Source of the DNA: Clostridium collagenovorans DSM 3089
GTDB taxonomy: Bacteria > Bacillota > Clostridia > Clostridiales > Clostridiaceae
Assembly (NCBI RefSeq): GCF_900130005.1
Contig: NZ_FQXP01000016.1
Location: 1 to 24,326 of the forward strand
Direction: 5' to 3'
Length of the DNA: 24,326 nt
Below, one piece after another: positions 15,396-22,935 of this stretch (its first letter is position 1; every line of letters begins with the position of its first letter). The notes beneath the pieces were generated by a model that saw only the letters and a list, made by a program, of their open reading frames with translations, was not told where the DNA came from and made no database searches. A program made the translations under genes and the position numbers.

Positions 15396-16407
15396 CTACT
15401 CCATATCTTTTTTCCCATTCTTTTAAAATTCTATTTCTATTTTCTGATACCCATGGTAAGTTACAAGGAATCATTTGCTCATTAATATCTCCAGCATAAG
15501 CTTTACCTAACTCACTTGTGTAACCCTTAAGAGGAGTTAAAGTTCTATTTTCTGCATACATTTTTAGTACTTCTTCAGATAAACACCATTCATAAAATAT
15601 CTTTGCCTCTTCCTTGATATTTTCTTTCTTTATCAAAGCTGAAACATCTAAATCCCATCCAGAACCATCCTCAGGAAAAATAGTTTTTATGCATTCGCCC
15701 TTTTTCTCCATTTGTATAGCTGTATAATCTGCTCCGATACCAACTAAAAACTCTCCTTGTGCAGTTTGTTTTACTGGTGCAGTACCTGAGTGAGAGTATT
15801 CTTTCATATTCTTATCTAGACTATCTAAATACTCCCATGCCTTTTCTTCTCCCATTTTCTCCATTAACCCAGATATAATTAAATATCCCGTACCAGAAGA
15901 AGCTGGATTTGGCATTATTAATGAATTTATAAACTCACTTTTTAATAACTCATCATAATTTTTAGGGGTTTCTATCCCCTTATCTGATAGCTCCTTTTCA
16001 TTTACAGCAAATACATTCATCCATCCACTATTAGCTACCCAATGTGGTTCTTCATTAACCTTATCATAAAATGATTCATTAAATTGATCTAAGTTAGGAA
16101 CTGTGTAAGGCTCAAAGATATTGTATTTATCTAAAAATACCATATTACTTGCTGCAATTCCCCATACTACATCAGCTCTAGGATTTTCTCTTTCTATCAG
16201 TAATTTTGAAGATACAACTCCACCAGAGTCTCTAACTAAATTAACTTCGATATCAGGATACTTTTCTTTAAAATCCTTTAAATATTTCTCTATGTATTCT
16301 TCTTCAAAAGCTGTATATACTGTAATAGACTTTTTACTTGATCCACTACAACCTAAAAGACTACAAGCCATAATTAAGCTTATAATTATTGTTAAAACTT
16401 TTTTCAT
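15388..16407 (-). CDS. Substrate-binding lipoprotein of a 2-aminoethylphosphonate-type ABC importer (PhnS-like)
   Basis: The product has 339 residues. A lipoprotein signal peptide ends in the lipobox LLGC with Cys20, so the protein is anchored outside the membrane. The mature part is a type 2 periplasmic-binding fold with the recognisable segments ITVYTAFEEEYI, NPRADVVWGIAAS, MPNPASSGTGYL, EYSHSGTAPVKQTAQGEF and IFPEDGSGWD. These match my memory of PhnS2-type 2-aminoethylphosphonate binding proteins, although Fe3+-binding relatives share the fold. An AGGTG site lies about 9 bases before the ATG. It sits between the LicC-like gene (11-base gap) and the ATPase (8-base overlap), so imported cargo is probably delivered to LicC. 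Confidence 0.87.
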   Translation of the reverse strand: MKKVLTIIISLIMACSLLGCSGSSKKSITVYTAFEEEYIEKYLKDFKEKYPDIEVNLVRDSGGVVSSKLLIERENPRADVVWGIAASNMVFLDKYNIFEPYTVPNLDQFNESFYDKVNEEPHWVANSGWMNVFAVNEKELSDKGIETPKNYDELLKSEFINSLIMPNPASSGTGYLIISGLMEKMGEEKAWEYLDSLDKNMKEYSHSGTAPVKQTAQGEFLVGIGADYTAIQMEKKGECIKTIFPEDGSGWDLDVSALIKKENIKEEAKIFYEWCLSEEVLKMYAENRTLTPLKGYTSELGKAYAGDINEQMIPCNLPWVSENRNRILKEWEKRYGVGE

Positions 16408-16418
16408 TGTATATTCAC

Positions 16419-17153
16419 CTATATTTCATTCTTGATTCTTAGTTTAGGAATTATATCGTTTTTAACTCTCTTTAAATGGCTCTCATCATCTATTTCAGCC
16501 CAAATCAAATCCTCTACTTTATGACATCCTATCTTCATAGTCTTAGCTGAATCTACTAATGCATCTTCATAATGATATTGTGCTACTGATGTATTTTCAT
16601 ATTGACTTACCATAGTATCAAATAATTCCTTAGATATCTTGCATATACCTACTAACTCTCCATAAACTGATTCAACCTTAGCTTTATCTTTACATGCGTT
16701 ATGTAGGCTTCCTTCTTTGAGCTCTATATAAACCTCGTCACCTGAATTTGTTTTACCACTAACTAAAACACAATCCTTACCTGAATAGTTCATACACTCA
16801 ATTAATGCTCTTTTTTCATATATCAAATCACTCTCTAAAAGTAAAAAATCCTCATTTAATATAGATTTAAATATAGCTAAAGAAGCCATACTTCCTGTAT
16901 TAGCGAAATTCTCATTCTTTTTTACTTCTATAAAATCATTTTTCTTAGCCAAGTTTTCATAAAATTCACTTAGGTGCCCAGTTGCTATATATATTTTTTT
17001 AATACCAACACTTCTTAAATTTTCTATAGATCTTTCCACTAATCCCTTATCTTCTATTTTTAAAAAGCCTTTAGGGATCATATTATTAGTTACCCCTCTA
17101 AGTCTTGTTCCCATACCCGCTGCAAGTATAACTGCTGATTTAATATCCTTCAT
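16419..17153 (-). CDS. LicC-like cytidylyltransferase, stand-alone with intact signature
   Basis: The product has 244 residues with a single NTP-transferase domain. The signature is complete: LAAGMGTRLRGVTNNMIPKGFLKI spans about residues 10-33 (key residues GMGTR and PK). Further motifs are NTGSMASLA, LLLESDLIYEKRA, GDEVYIEL, YGELVGICKIS and WAEIDDESHL, which are shared with the two winged HTH fusions. LicC enzymes activate phosphocholine with CTP; the related PntC activates 2-aminoethylphosphonate to its CMP derivative. As first gene of the operon with the phosphonate-type importer, it is likely to activate what that importer brings in. AAAGGAG lies 8 bases before the ATG. It is the best candidate for the catalytically active LicC of the locus. 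Confidence 0.88.
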   Translation of the reverse strand: MKDIKSAVILAAGMGTRLRGVTNNMIPKGFLKIEDKGLVERSIENLRSVGIKKIYIATGHLSEFYENLAKKNDFIEVKKNENFANTGSMASLAIFKSILNEDFLLLESDLIYEKRALIECMNYSGKDCVLVSGKTNSGDEVYIELKEGSLHNACKDKAKVESVYGELVGICKISKELFDTMVSQYENTSVAQYHYEDALVDSAKTMKIGCHKVEDLIWAEIDDESHLKRVKNDIIPKLRIKNEI

Positions 17154-17212
17154 TGTTACTTCTCCTTTATTCTAAGCAAAATATCTAGTATTTTGTATAA
17201 TTAACCCTTTAT

Positions 17213-17233
17213 TTTGTTCATTAATTGAACTAA
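17213..17233 (-). promoter_or_regulatory. 21-bp inverted repeat at the LicC/importer promoter (candidate operator)
   Basis: TTTGTTCA-N5-TGAACTAA has 7 of 8 symmetric positions and agrees at 17 of 21 bases with the repeat at 10149-10169. It begins 8 bases downstream of the -10 on the minus strand, over the expected start of transcription, an arrangement typical of a repressor site. A further TGAAC half-site lies at 17255-17259 between the -10 and -35. Confidence 0.65.
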
Positions 17234-17241
17234 CTCGTTTA

Positions 17242-17270
17242 ATTCTAGCATATTTGAACTTAATATTAAA
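17242..17270 (-). promoter_or_regulatory. Promoter of the LicC/importer operon
   Basis: On the minus strand an extended -10, TGC-TAGAAT (hexamer at plus 17242-17247), lies 17 bases from TTTAAT (17265-17270), a weak -35. The extended TG motif makes the -10 credible. Confidence 0.5.
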
Positions 17271-17310
17271 GTTTTTTTTAAGTATTTATATATTTCCTTC
17301 AATTTTTCAC

Positions 17311-17374
17311 AAAAATAGGCTGTATGATGAATGTAGAAATTAAAAGTAAATTTCTACATTCATCATACAGCCTA
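17311..17374 (-). terminator. Very long hairpin terminator after licD
   Basis: A perfect 26-bp stem (17316-17341 with 17349-17374) closes a 7-base loop and is followed in the minus direction by TTTTTG. It lies about 20 bases past the licD stop. The length is unusual for a simple terminator. Confidence 0.75.
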
Positions 17375-17395
17375 CTAATATAAATTTTTCAATTA

Positions 17396-18271
17396 TTATT
17401 TTAATTTAGCAAAATCATTTTTTATATTAAATTCTTCTTCTTCTTCTTCTGTAAGATTTAATAATATTTTTTCATTATGCCATATTCTTTGCCCTTCTGG
17501 CGGTAATTCCATATATGTATCACCATAGCAGTCTTTTAAGTAAGAATCATAATTATGAGGAATAGTAAATTCAACTCCTTCAAATTCTGCTGTACTTAAA
17601 GGGAAAATGTCTTCATACCTATGTACCTCTGGAAACACATAGATCTCAACTCCATACGCTACTCTAAATGGAGTATTCTTTTTTGTTTCTTCTATTATTC
17701 TTTTACTATTCATTTTTATATACTTGTCTAAGTTTTCTCTATTTAATGCCCCAACTAAAAGTAAAGGTAACTTTATACAAGATTTAATTAAATTTTTTAT
17801 AGATAATCCGGACTCTTTTAAACTATGTTCTTTAAATAAAATTAATTTATACATTAAATGATATCTACGTTCAAACAGTTTAAACTTAAAATTATTTTTA
17901 CTATATGTATCCATAGGGAATATATCTAAAAATATTCCTTGATGATAATTTGCATCATATCTTTCAAGCATCAAAGTGTTCTTTTTTCTTATTTTAGTAA
18001 AAGCATTTACATTGCTAAAAGGTTTTTGTATAAGATATTGTTCTTGCAACTCATTTTCAGCAACCTCTAAAAACTTCTCATAGTCTTCTCTTAACATTCC
18101 TACATCAATGTCATCATCCCAAGGTATGAAACCTCTATGTCTAATAGAACCTAATAAAGTACCTGCATCTAACCAATATTTTAAATTATGCTTTTCGCAT
18201 ATTCTACAAAACTCTTGTAATATATCTAACATCTCTAACTGACATGTTCTTAAAGTTTCTTGATTTTCCAT
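17396..18271 (-). CDS. licD: LicD-family phosphotransferase
   Basis: The product has 291 residues. The LicD hallmark is clear near the N-terminus: WLDAGTLLGSIRHRG (about 33-47) followed by FIPWDDDIDVG (48-58), with the DDDID metal-binding acidic cluster. A basic middle region follows, and the C-terminus contains a poly-Glu run (EEEEEE) before NIKND. LicD-type enzymes transfer a phospho-headgroup such as phosphocholine from its CDP form onto a cell-surface glycan at the cytoplasmic face. The gene follows a GT4 glycosyltransferase gene by 10 bases, so they are co-transcribed; the start has GGGGAG closely spaced. It is the only LicD in the window and would use the product of the LicC enzyme. The donor, CDP-choline or CMP-2-aminoethylphosphonate, cannot be read from the sequence. 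Confidence 0.92.
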   Translation of the reverse strand: MENQETLRTCQLEMLDILQEFCRICEKHNLKYWLDAGTLLGSIRHRGFIPWDDDIDVGMLREDYEKFLEVAENELQEQYLIQKPFSNVNAFTKIRKKNTLMLERYDANYHQGIFLDIFPMDTYSKNNFKFKLFERRYHLMYKLILFKEHSLKESGLSIKNLIKSCIKLPLLLVGALNRENLDKYIKMNSKRIIEETKKNTPFRVAYGVEIYVFPEVHRYEDIFPLSTAEFEGVEFTIPHNYDSYLKDCYGDTYMELPPEGQRIWHNEKILLNLTEEEEEEFNIKNDFAKLK

Positions 18272-18280
18272 AAAACTCCC

Positions 18281-19360
18281 CTAACCTTGTTCTAAAAGTT
18301 TCTTCCATTTTTCCAATATATTCTCTTTACTGTATCTATTAATATTTTTTTTAGCATTTATTCCAAATTCATATCTAATTGTATCATTTTCCATTAAATT
18401 TTCAAGTCTTTCAGAAAACTTTTCTAGATTATACATATCTATTATATACCCATCTTCTCCATCAGTTACTATTTCTCTAGGACCAGTTCTGCAGTCAAAA
18501 CAAATACATGGGACCCCTAACTCCATAGCCTCTAATAAAGTCATAGGAAAAGCTTCAGTTTCTGAGGCCATTGCATATATAGAGGATTTTAAATATAAGT
18601 CTTTTATCTCAGTAGTAAAAGGTAGTATTTCTACTTTTCCATTAACCTCTAATTCCTTAGCTCTTTCAATTAAATTCTCTTTATAATTTCCGTTTCCTAC
18701 AAAAGTAAGTGTCCACTCTGGAAATTTATTGCTTACTTTAGCAAATGCTTCTAATAAGTAATGTACTCCTTTTTCTTCTGTTAATCTTCCAACATTAATT
18801 ATTCTCTTTTCCATTAATGTAGACTTTTCATCTGTTTCAAATACTAATGGATTAGGAATAGTAATTACACTTTTACAAAACTTCTCATAAATTTCTTTAT
18901 CTCTATCTGTCAAAACTACTAAATTATCTAATTTTTTATATACAATTCTTCTCAGTATCCTAGTCTTTTTAGATGTACTATAATATTGACCATGTTCACA
19001 TCCTATTATTTTAGCCTTTATTTTTTTACGTGCTAATGCCAACTTCATATTAAAATGTGTATATAAGGATATTATACAATCATACTCATTATCATTAATA
19101 AATTCTTCAAGATTTTTCTGTAATTCATAAAATCTTTTTATTTTACCAAAACTTTTTAAAGCTTCATTTTTATTCTTACAATATATTATATTAACTTTGG
19201 AACTATACTTAAAATATATTTCCTTATCCTCAGATTCAAAGTAAGAAATTATATCAACATCATAATTTAAAATCTCAGCAAAATAAGTGGCTAATTTAAA
19301 TGTAACTCTTTCTACTCCACCTCTTCCAAATACGTCGTTCATTAAAAAACCAACTTTCAT
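18281..19360 (-). CDS. GT4-family glycosyltransferase
   Basis: The product has 359 residues from the ATG at 19358-19360, with AAAGGAG 8 bases upstream; an in-frame GTG three codons earlier abuts that site. It is a GT-B fold enzyme with the N-terminal FGRGGVERVTFKLA loop, the GCEHGQYYS segment, and in the C-terminal half INVGRLTEEKGVHYLLEAF and the E-x7-E region ETEAFPMTLLEAMELGVP followed by GPREIVTDGEDGYII. It is a retaining sugar transferase using a nucleotide-sugar donor, cytoplasmic and probably membrane-associated. It is co-transcribed with licD, suggesting it adds the sugar that LicD decorates. Donor and acceptor are unknown. Confidence 0.9.
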   Translation of the reverse strand: MKVGFLMNDVFGRGGVERVTFKLATYFAEILNYDVDIISYFESEDKEIYFKYSSKVNIIYCKNKNEALKSFGKIKRFYELQKNLEEFINDNEYDCIISLYTHFNMKLALARKKIKAKIIGCEHGQYYSTSKKTRILRRIVYKKLDNLVVLTDRDKEIYEKFCKSVITIPNPLVFETDEKSTLMEKRIINVGRLTEEKGVHYLLEAFAKVSNKFPEWTLTFVGNGNYKENLIERAKELEVNGKVEILPFTTEIKDLYLKSSIYAMASETEAFPMTLLEAMELGVPCICFDCRTGPREIVTDGEDGYIIDMYNLEKFSERLENLMENDTIRYEFGINAKKNINRYSKENILEKWKKLLEQG

Positions 19361-19440
19361 ATATAACACTCCTTTATGAAGATATAACTCTATTAAATAT
19401 TAATTTAATTCCGTAACTTATACAATATCATCGATTTTTC

Positions 19441-19469
19441 ATTATATCATTGGCTCATTACAACGTCAA
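19441..19469 (-). promoter_or_regulatory. Sigma-A promoter of the GT4/licD operon
   Basis: On the minus strand TTGACG (plus 19464-19469), a 17-base spacer and TATAAT (19441-19446) form a near-consensus promoter, the best in the window. It leaves an 80-base leader before the ATG. Confidence 0.8.
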
Positions 19470-19620
19470 TACAATGAATTCTTTATACATCTTTAATTTA
19501 AATATATATTTTTTGTAAATATTATGTTAACCTTAATATATTTTTATGGATTATTTAAATTATTTCTCACTTTAAGGATTTTTAATAAATTATTTTGTAG
19601 ATTTTAAGACATAATTTAAG

Positions 19621-19626
19621 TATAAT
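19621..19626 (+). promoter_or_regulatory. -10 element of the GT2 operon
   Basis: A perfect TATAAT lies 52 bases before the first GT2 gene. The hexamer 17 bases upstream (TAGATT) is a poor -35, so the promoter may be weak or regulated. Confidence 0.5.
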
Positions 19627-19678
19627 GTAGATTGAGTATTTTATGCGTACTAATAGTTTTATTAAAGGATGAGTATAA

Positions 19679-20689
19679 ATGAATAAAAAAGTAAGTTTAA
19701 TTATTATTAACTGGAATAATAAAAGTTATCTTAAAAGATGTATGGATTCTATATTGACACAAAGCTATAAAGATTTTGAAGTTATTTTTATCGATAACTG
19801 TTCCCATGACGGCTCTTTTGAGTATTTTAAAGAGCTATATGAAAATTACGATTTTATAAAGTTATTCTATAACTCTGTGAATAATGGTTATGCAGGTGCT
19901 GCCAATCAAGGGATTAAAGAGTCAACTGGAGAATATATCATGATTTTAAACCCTGATATTATAATGGAAAACGATTTTATTAAACTTTTAGTTGATTATA
20001 TAGAAAGTGACAGTTCTATTGGAGCAGTATCTGGAAAATTGCTTAAATATGACTTTAAAGCAGATCAGAAGCTAAATTATATAGATAGTGCAGGAATAAT
20101 AATGTTTAGAGACAGAAACTGTATCGATCGTGGACAAAACGAAAAGGATGATGGACAGTATGAAAAAACTGAGCAAGTATTCGGAGTATGCGGAGCCGCA
20201 CCTTTTTTTAAAAAATCTGTTTTAGAAGAGCTATGTATTAATAACGAATTTTTTGATGAAGATTTTTTTAGTTATAAAGAAGATATAGATATTTCTTGGA
20301 GAATTAATCTTCTAGGATATAAATGCATGTATTATCCTAAAGCTATTGCTTATCATGGAAGAGGTATGGGACGTTCTAAAAAGGGCATACTTAATGTTAT
20401 TAAACATAGGTCTGATCAATCTGAATTTTTACGTGGAATATCTCTTAGAAATCATATATGGATGTTATACAAAAATGAATCACCTAGTAGTTGGAAACGT
20501 GATCGTTTTAGAATATATTTTAGATTTTTTAAGATTTTTATATATTCAATATTCTTCGAGAGATTTAAATTTAAATATATGAAAGAAGCTACTAATTCAA
20601 AGCAACTTTTTATCAACAAGAAAAAATTATTCTTTACAAAAATAAAGGATGAAAATATAAATAATTTAAATAATTTAATAAAGGAGTAA
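19679..20689 (+). CDS. GT2-family glycosyltransferase (WbbL/rhamnosyltransferase-like)
   Basis: The product has 336 residues. The GT-A core is at the N-terminus: SLIIINWNNKSYLKRCMDSIL, EVIFIDNCSHDGSF, NNGYAGAANQGI and MILNPDIIMEND, where NPD is the metal/nucleotide motif in place of DxD. FFDEDFFSYKEDIDISWR carries the ED-x-D-x-x-R acceptor or base region. The pattern is that of WbbL-type rhamnosyltransferases and related GT2 enzymes that use dTDP- or UDP-sugars. AAAGGA lies 9 bases before the ATG. It is the first gene of the plus-strand glycan run, 4 bases before the Wzy-like gene. A rhamnose donor fits the nearby rml genes but is inferred. Confidence 0.87.
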   Translation: MNKKVSLIIINWNNKSYLKRCMDSILTQSYKDFEVIFIDNCSHDGSFEYFKELYENYDFIKLFYNSVNNGYAGAANQGIKESTGEYIMILNPDIIMENDFIKLLVDYIESDSSIGAVSGKLLKYDFKADQKLNYIDSAGIIMFRDRNCIDRGQNEKDDGQYEKTEQVFGVCGAAPFFKKSVLEELCINNEFFDEDFFSYKEDIDISWRINLLGYKCMYYPKAIAYHGRGMGRSKKGILNVIKHRSDQSEFLRGISLRNHIWMLYKNESPSSWKRDRFRIYFRFFKIFIYSIFFERFKFKYMKEATNSKQLFINKKKLFFTKIKDENINNLNNLIKE

Positions 20690-20693
20690 GAAT

Positions 20694-21998
20694 ATGAATT
20701 TAAATGAATATAAAGGACAAAAATTACTTAATATCATAAGCACATTTGTTTTTTTAGAACTTATTTTAGGTGGTACGGGAAAATTATTTTATCTTCCTAT
20801 TAGAAATTTAATTTTTCCTTTTGCAATTTTATTTTTAGCATGTTTTATTATTGTTAATAAAATCGTAATACCAAAAAAATACATAATATATATAGGATTA
20901 ATACTTATATATCCACTTTATGGAACTATAGTAGGTCTATTTAATAACAATGCTCTTTTAGCTATCTTAGATGATATAAATGTATATTTTGGAATTTTAT
21001 ATCTAGCACTTTATTACTTATGTGTAAGAGATGATATGGATAAATTAAAAAATTTAATAGATCTTTTTATAGGTTGTTCTATATTTATCGCACTAATTGC
21101 TATAGTATTATTTGTAACAAGCTATTTTCAAATTAAAAATGGTGTACACTTTGAAGGCGTTATGAATAGCATAGAATACTACATTAATTATGGTATAATT
21201 TCTGGTAGCTTATACGGAAATATGTTTGTAAGAGTATATCTTCCAAATGGTATTTTCATGCAAATTGCTTTATCATTATTACTTTATAGACTTCTTACAT
21301 TTAAAACACCAAAATACGTATGTTATGAAAATATAGGAATTTCTATCTTAGCTTTAGGAATTTTTGCTACTGGTACTAGGGGATATTGGATTGGTGGTAT
21401 TATCGTTGCCATTAGTACAATTTTATTTGTAACAAAAATAAACATAAAAAGTGTTCTTTTATCCTTAATATTAGTTGTTGTTGTTTTGGGTACAAGTTAT
21501 ATAATATTCCCAGAAGAGCAAAAAGTTGAGTTACAAGGAAGAGTTGATTCTATAAGTGACTTTACTCATACGGAACCATCTAACAGCGTTAGAAGTACTC
21601 AATTAAAGCATTTAGTTGCGAAAATTAAAGAAAAACCTGTTCAAGGTCATGGTTTCGGTGCTGATTTAGTTGAGTATGATCAAGAAACAGATCGTGGTGG
21701 CAGAAACTTTGAGTTATATTATGTGGAACTAGTTTATAAAACAGGTGCTATAGGTATTGTTTACTTATTTGGAGTATTCTCACTTGCTCTCTTCAGAGCT
21801 TTTAAAGCTTTTAGAAAGTTAAGTTTTGATGATGAAAAATCTACTCTATTAAAAGGATGGGTTATTGGATTTATTTCTATGGCTGTATCTACTGTAAGTA
21901 ATCCTTATTTCGCAGGTTTATATGGTTTCTTTATCATAGTATTATCTATATTAATAATTGAAACTATATATACAAATACATTTGAATTAAGAGGCTAA
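20694..21998 (+). CDS. O-antigen ligase/polymerase-like membrane protein (Wzy family)
   Basis: The product has 434 residues and about ten to twelve hydrophobic segments. A large loop near residues 260-345 contains the Wzy_C-type pattern: a Thr/Arg-rich GTRGYWIGG just before it, then RSTQLKHLVAKIKEKPVQGHGFG and the acidic RGGRNFELYYVELVYKTGAIG. Members polymerise repeat units or ligate a finished glycan at the outer face of the membrane. AAAGGAG lies 7 bases before the ATG, 4 bases after the preceding GT2 gene. The assignment is by topology and loop pattern; polymerase versus ligase cannot be told from the sequence. Confidence 0.8.
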   Translation: MNLNEYKGQKLLNIISTFVFLELILGGTGKLFYLPIRNLIFPFAILFLACFIIVNKIVIPKKYIIYIGLILIYPLYGTIVGLFNNNALLAILDDINVYFGILYLALYYLCVRDDMDKLKNLIDLFIGCSIFIALIAIVLFVTSYFQIKNGVHFEGVMNSIEYYINYGIISGSLYGNMFVRVYLPNGIFMQIALSLLLYRLLTFKTPKYVCYENIGISILALGIFATGTRGYWIGGIIVAISTILFVTKINIKSVLLSLILVVVVLGTSYIIFPEEQKVELQGRVDSISDFTHTEPSNSVRSTQLKHLVAKIKEKPVQGHGFGADLVEYDQETDRGGRNFELYYVELVYKTGAIGIVYLFGVFSLALFRAFKAFRKLSFDDEKSTLLKGWVIGFISMAVSTVSNPYFAGLYGFFIIVLSILIIETIYTNTFELRG

Positions 21999-22005
21999 TA
22001 TTATT

Positions 22006-22872
22006 ATGAATACTATTTATGCTGTAATAGTTACTTATAATCCAGATGATGAATTAATTTCATCTATTAAGGCATTAAAAGATCAAGTTAATGACATTAT
22101 AATTGTAGATAACGGATCCGATAATATATCTTTTTTGAATTCTTTAAAAGAAAGCTATAAAATAAAGATATTATTTAATAGTTCTAATTTAGGGATTGCT
22201 AAGGCATTAAATCAAGGTGTGAAATATTCACTAAGTCAAGGTGCTGACTGGATTCTCACCTTGGATCAAGATAGCATTTGCACAAATAATATGATTGAAA
22301 CTATGTTAAATTCATATTATGCACTATCTATTAAGGATCAAGAAAGGATTGCTTTAATAGCACCTAAATATATCGAAAAAAAATATATTGATTCTTATAA
22401 TATTATAAAATCTGAATCAATTTATGAGTTTTTAGTAATTACTTCTGGTAATTTAATAAAAAAGTCAACTTTCTCAAATATTGGCTTTTTTAAAGAAGAT
22501 TTATTTATTGACTTTGTTGATCATGAGTTTTGTCTAAGAATTAACACTAAAGGGTACAAAATCCTATTGGTATGTAATGCAATTTTATTACACAGTTTAG
22601 GTGATTCTAAAAAACTCACTTTTTTAAGCAAAGCTTTAACTATTACTAATCATTCTTATATAAGAAGGTACTATATAACTAGAAATAGGTTTTATTTATG
22701 GAAAGAATACAAAACTCTTTTTCCTAATTGGGTAAAAGAAGATAAACATAGATTTATAAATGAGCTTATAAAAATATTAATTTTCGAGGATAATAAGTTT
22801 AATAAACTTAAGATGATAAAAAAAGGTATTAAAGATTATTCTAATAATGTTGTTGGAAAAATTAATTTATAA
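22006..22872 (+). CDS. GT2-family rhamnosyltransferase-like protein
   Basis: The product has 288 residues. The N-terminal GT-A core reads YAVIVTYNPDDELISSIKAL, DIIIVDNGSDN, NSSNLGIAKALNQGVKYS and WILTLDQDSIC, where DQDS is the metal-site motif seen in RfbF-type rhamnosyltransferases. FIDFVDHEFCLRINTKGYKI corresponds to the downstream acceptor region. It probably transfers L-rhamnose from dTDP-rhamnose, in agreement with rmlD and rmlB in the window. The gene starts 8 bases after the Wzy-like gene with only a modest AGAGG site. A perfect hairpin terminator follows, separating it from the next GT2 gene. Confidence 0.85.
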   Translation: MNTIYAVIVTYNPDDELISSIKALKDQVNDIIIVDNGSDNISFLNSLKESYKIKILFNSSNLGIAKALNQGVKYSLSQGADWILTLDQDSICTNNMIETMLNSYYALSIKDQERIALIAPKYIEKKYIDSYNIIKSESIYEFLVITSGNLIKKSTFSNIGFFKEDLFIDFVDHEFCLRINTKGYKILLVCNAILLHSLGDSKKLTFLSKALTITNHSYIRRYYITRNRFYLWKEYKTLFPNWVKEDKHRFINELIKILIFEDNKFNKLKMIKKGIKDYSNNVVGKINL

Positions 22873-22883
22873 TTACTAATAGA

Positions 22884-22921
22884 TTGATAGAATTCTAAAA
22901 AGAATTCTATCAATTCTTTTT
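22884..22921 (+). terminator. Internal rho-independent terminator between two GT2 genes
   Basis: A perfect 13-bp stem (TTGATAGAATTCT at 22884-22896 with 22901-22913) closes an AAAA loop and is followed by TTCTTTTT. The next gene's ribosome binding site AGAGGTG begins just after the T tract. Confidence 0.8.
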
Positions 22922-22935
22922 AGAGGTGATATAAT

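Larger units (their letters stand above)
19361..19678. other. Divergent intergenic region between the GT4/licD and GT2 operons
   Basis: This 318-base gene-free stretch contains the two promoters listed separately, pointing in opposite directions. I see no other gene, terminator or repeat in it. Confidence 0.6.

Noticed and set aside
16121..16435. Plus-strand open frame opposite the binding lipoprotein
   Set aside because: Antisense to a gene with lipobox and family motifs; no ribosome binding site.
20346..20582. Open frame within the first GT2 gene
   Set aside because: Same-strand shadow in another frame; translation lacks a domain.
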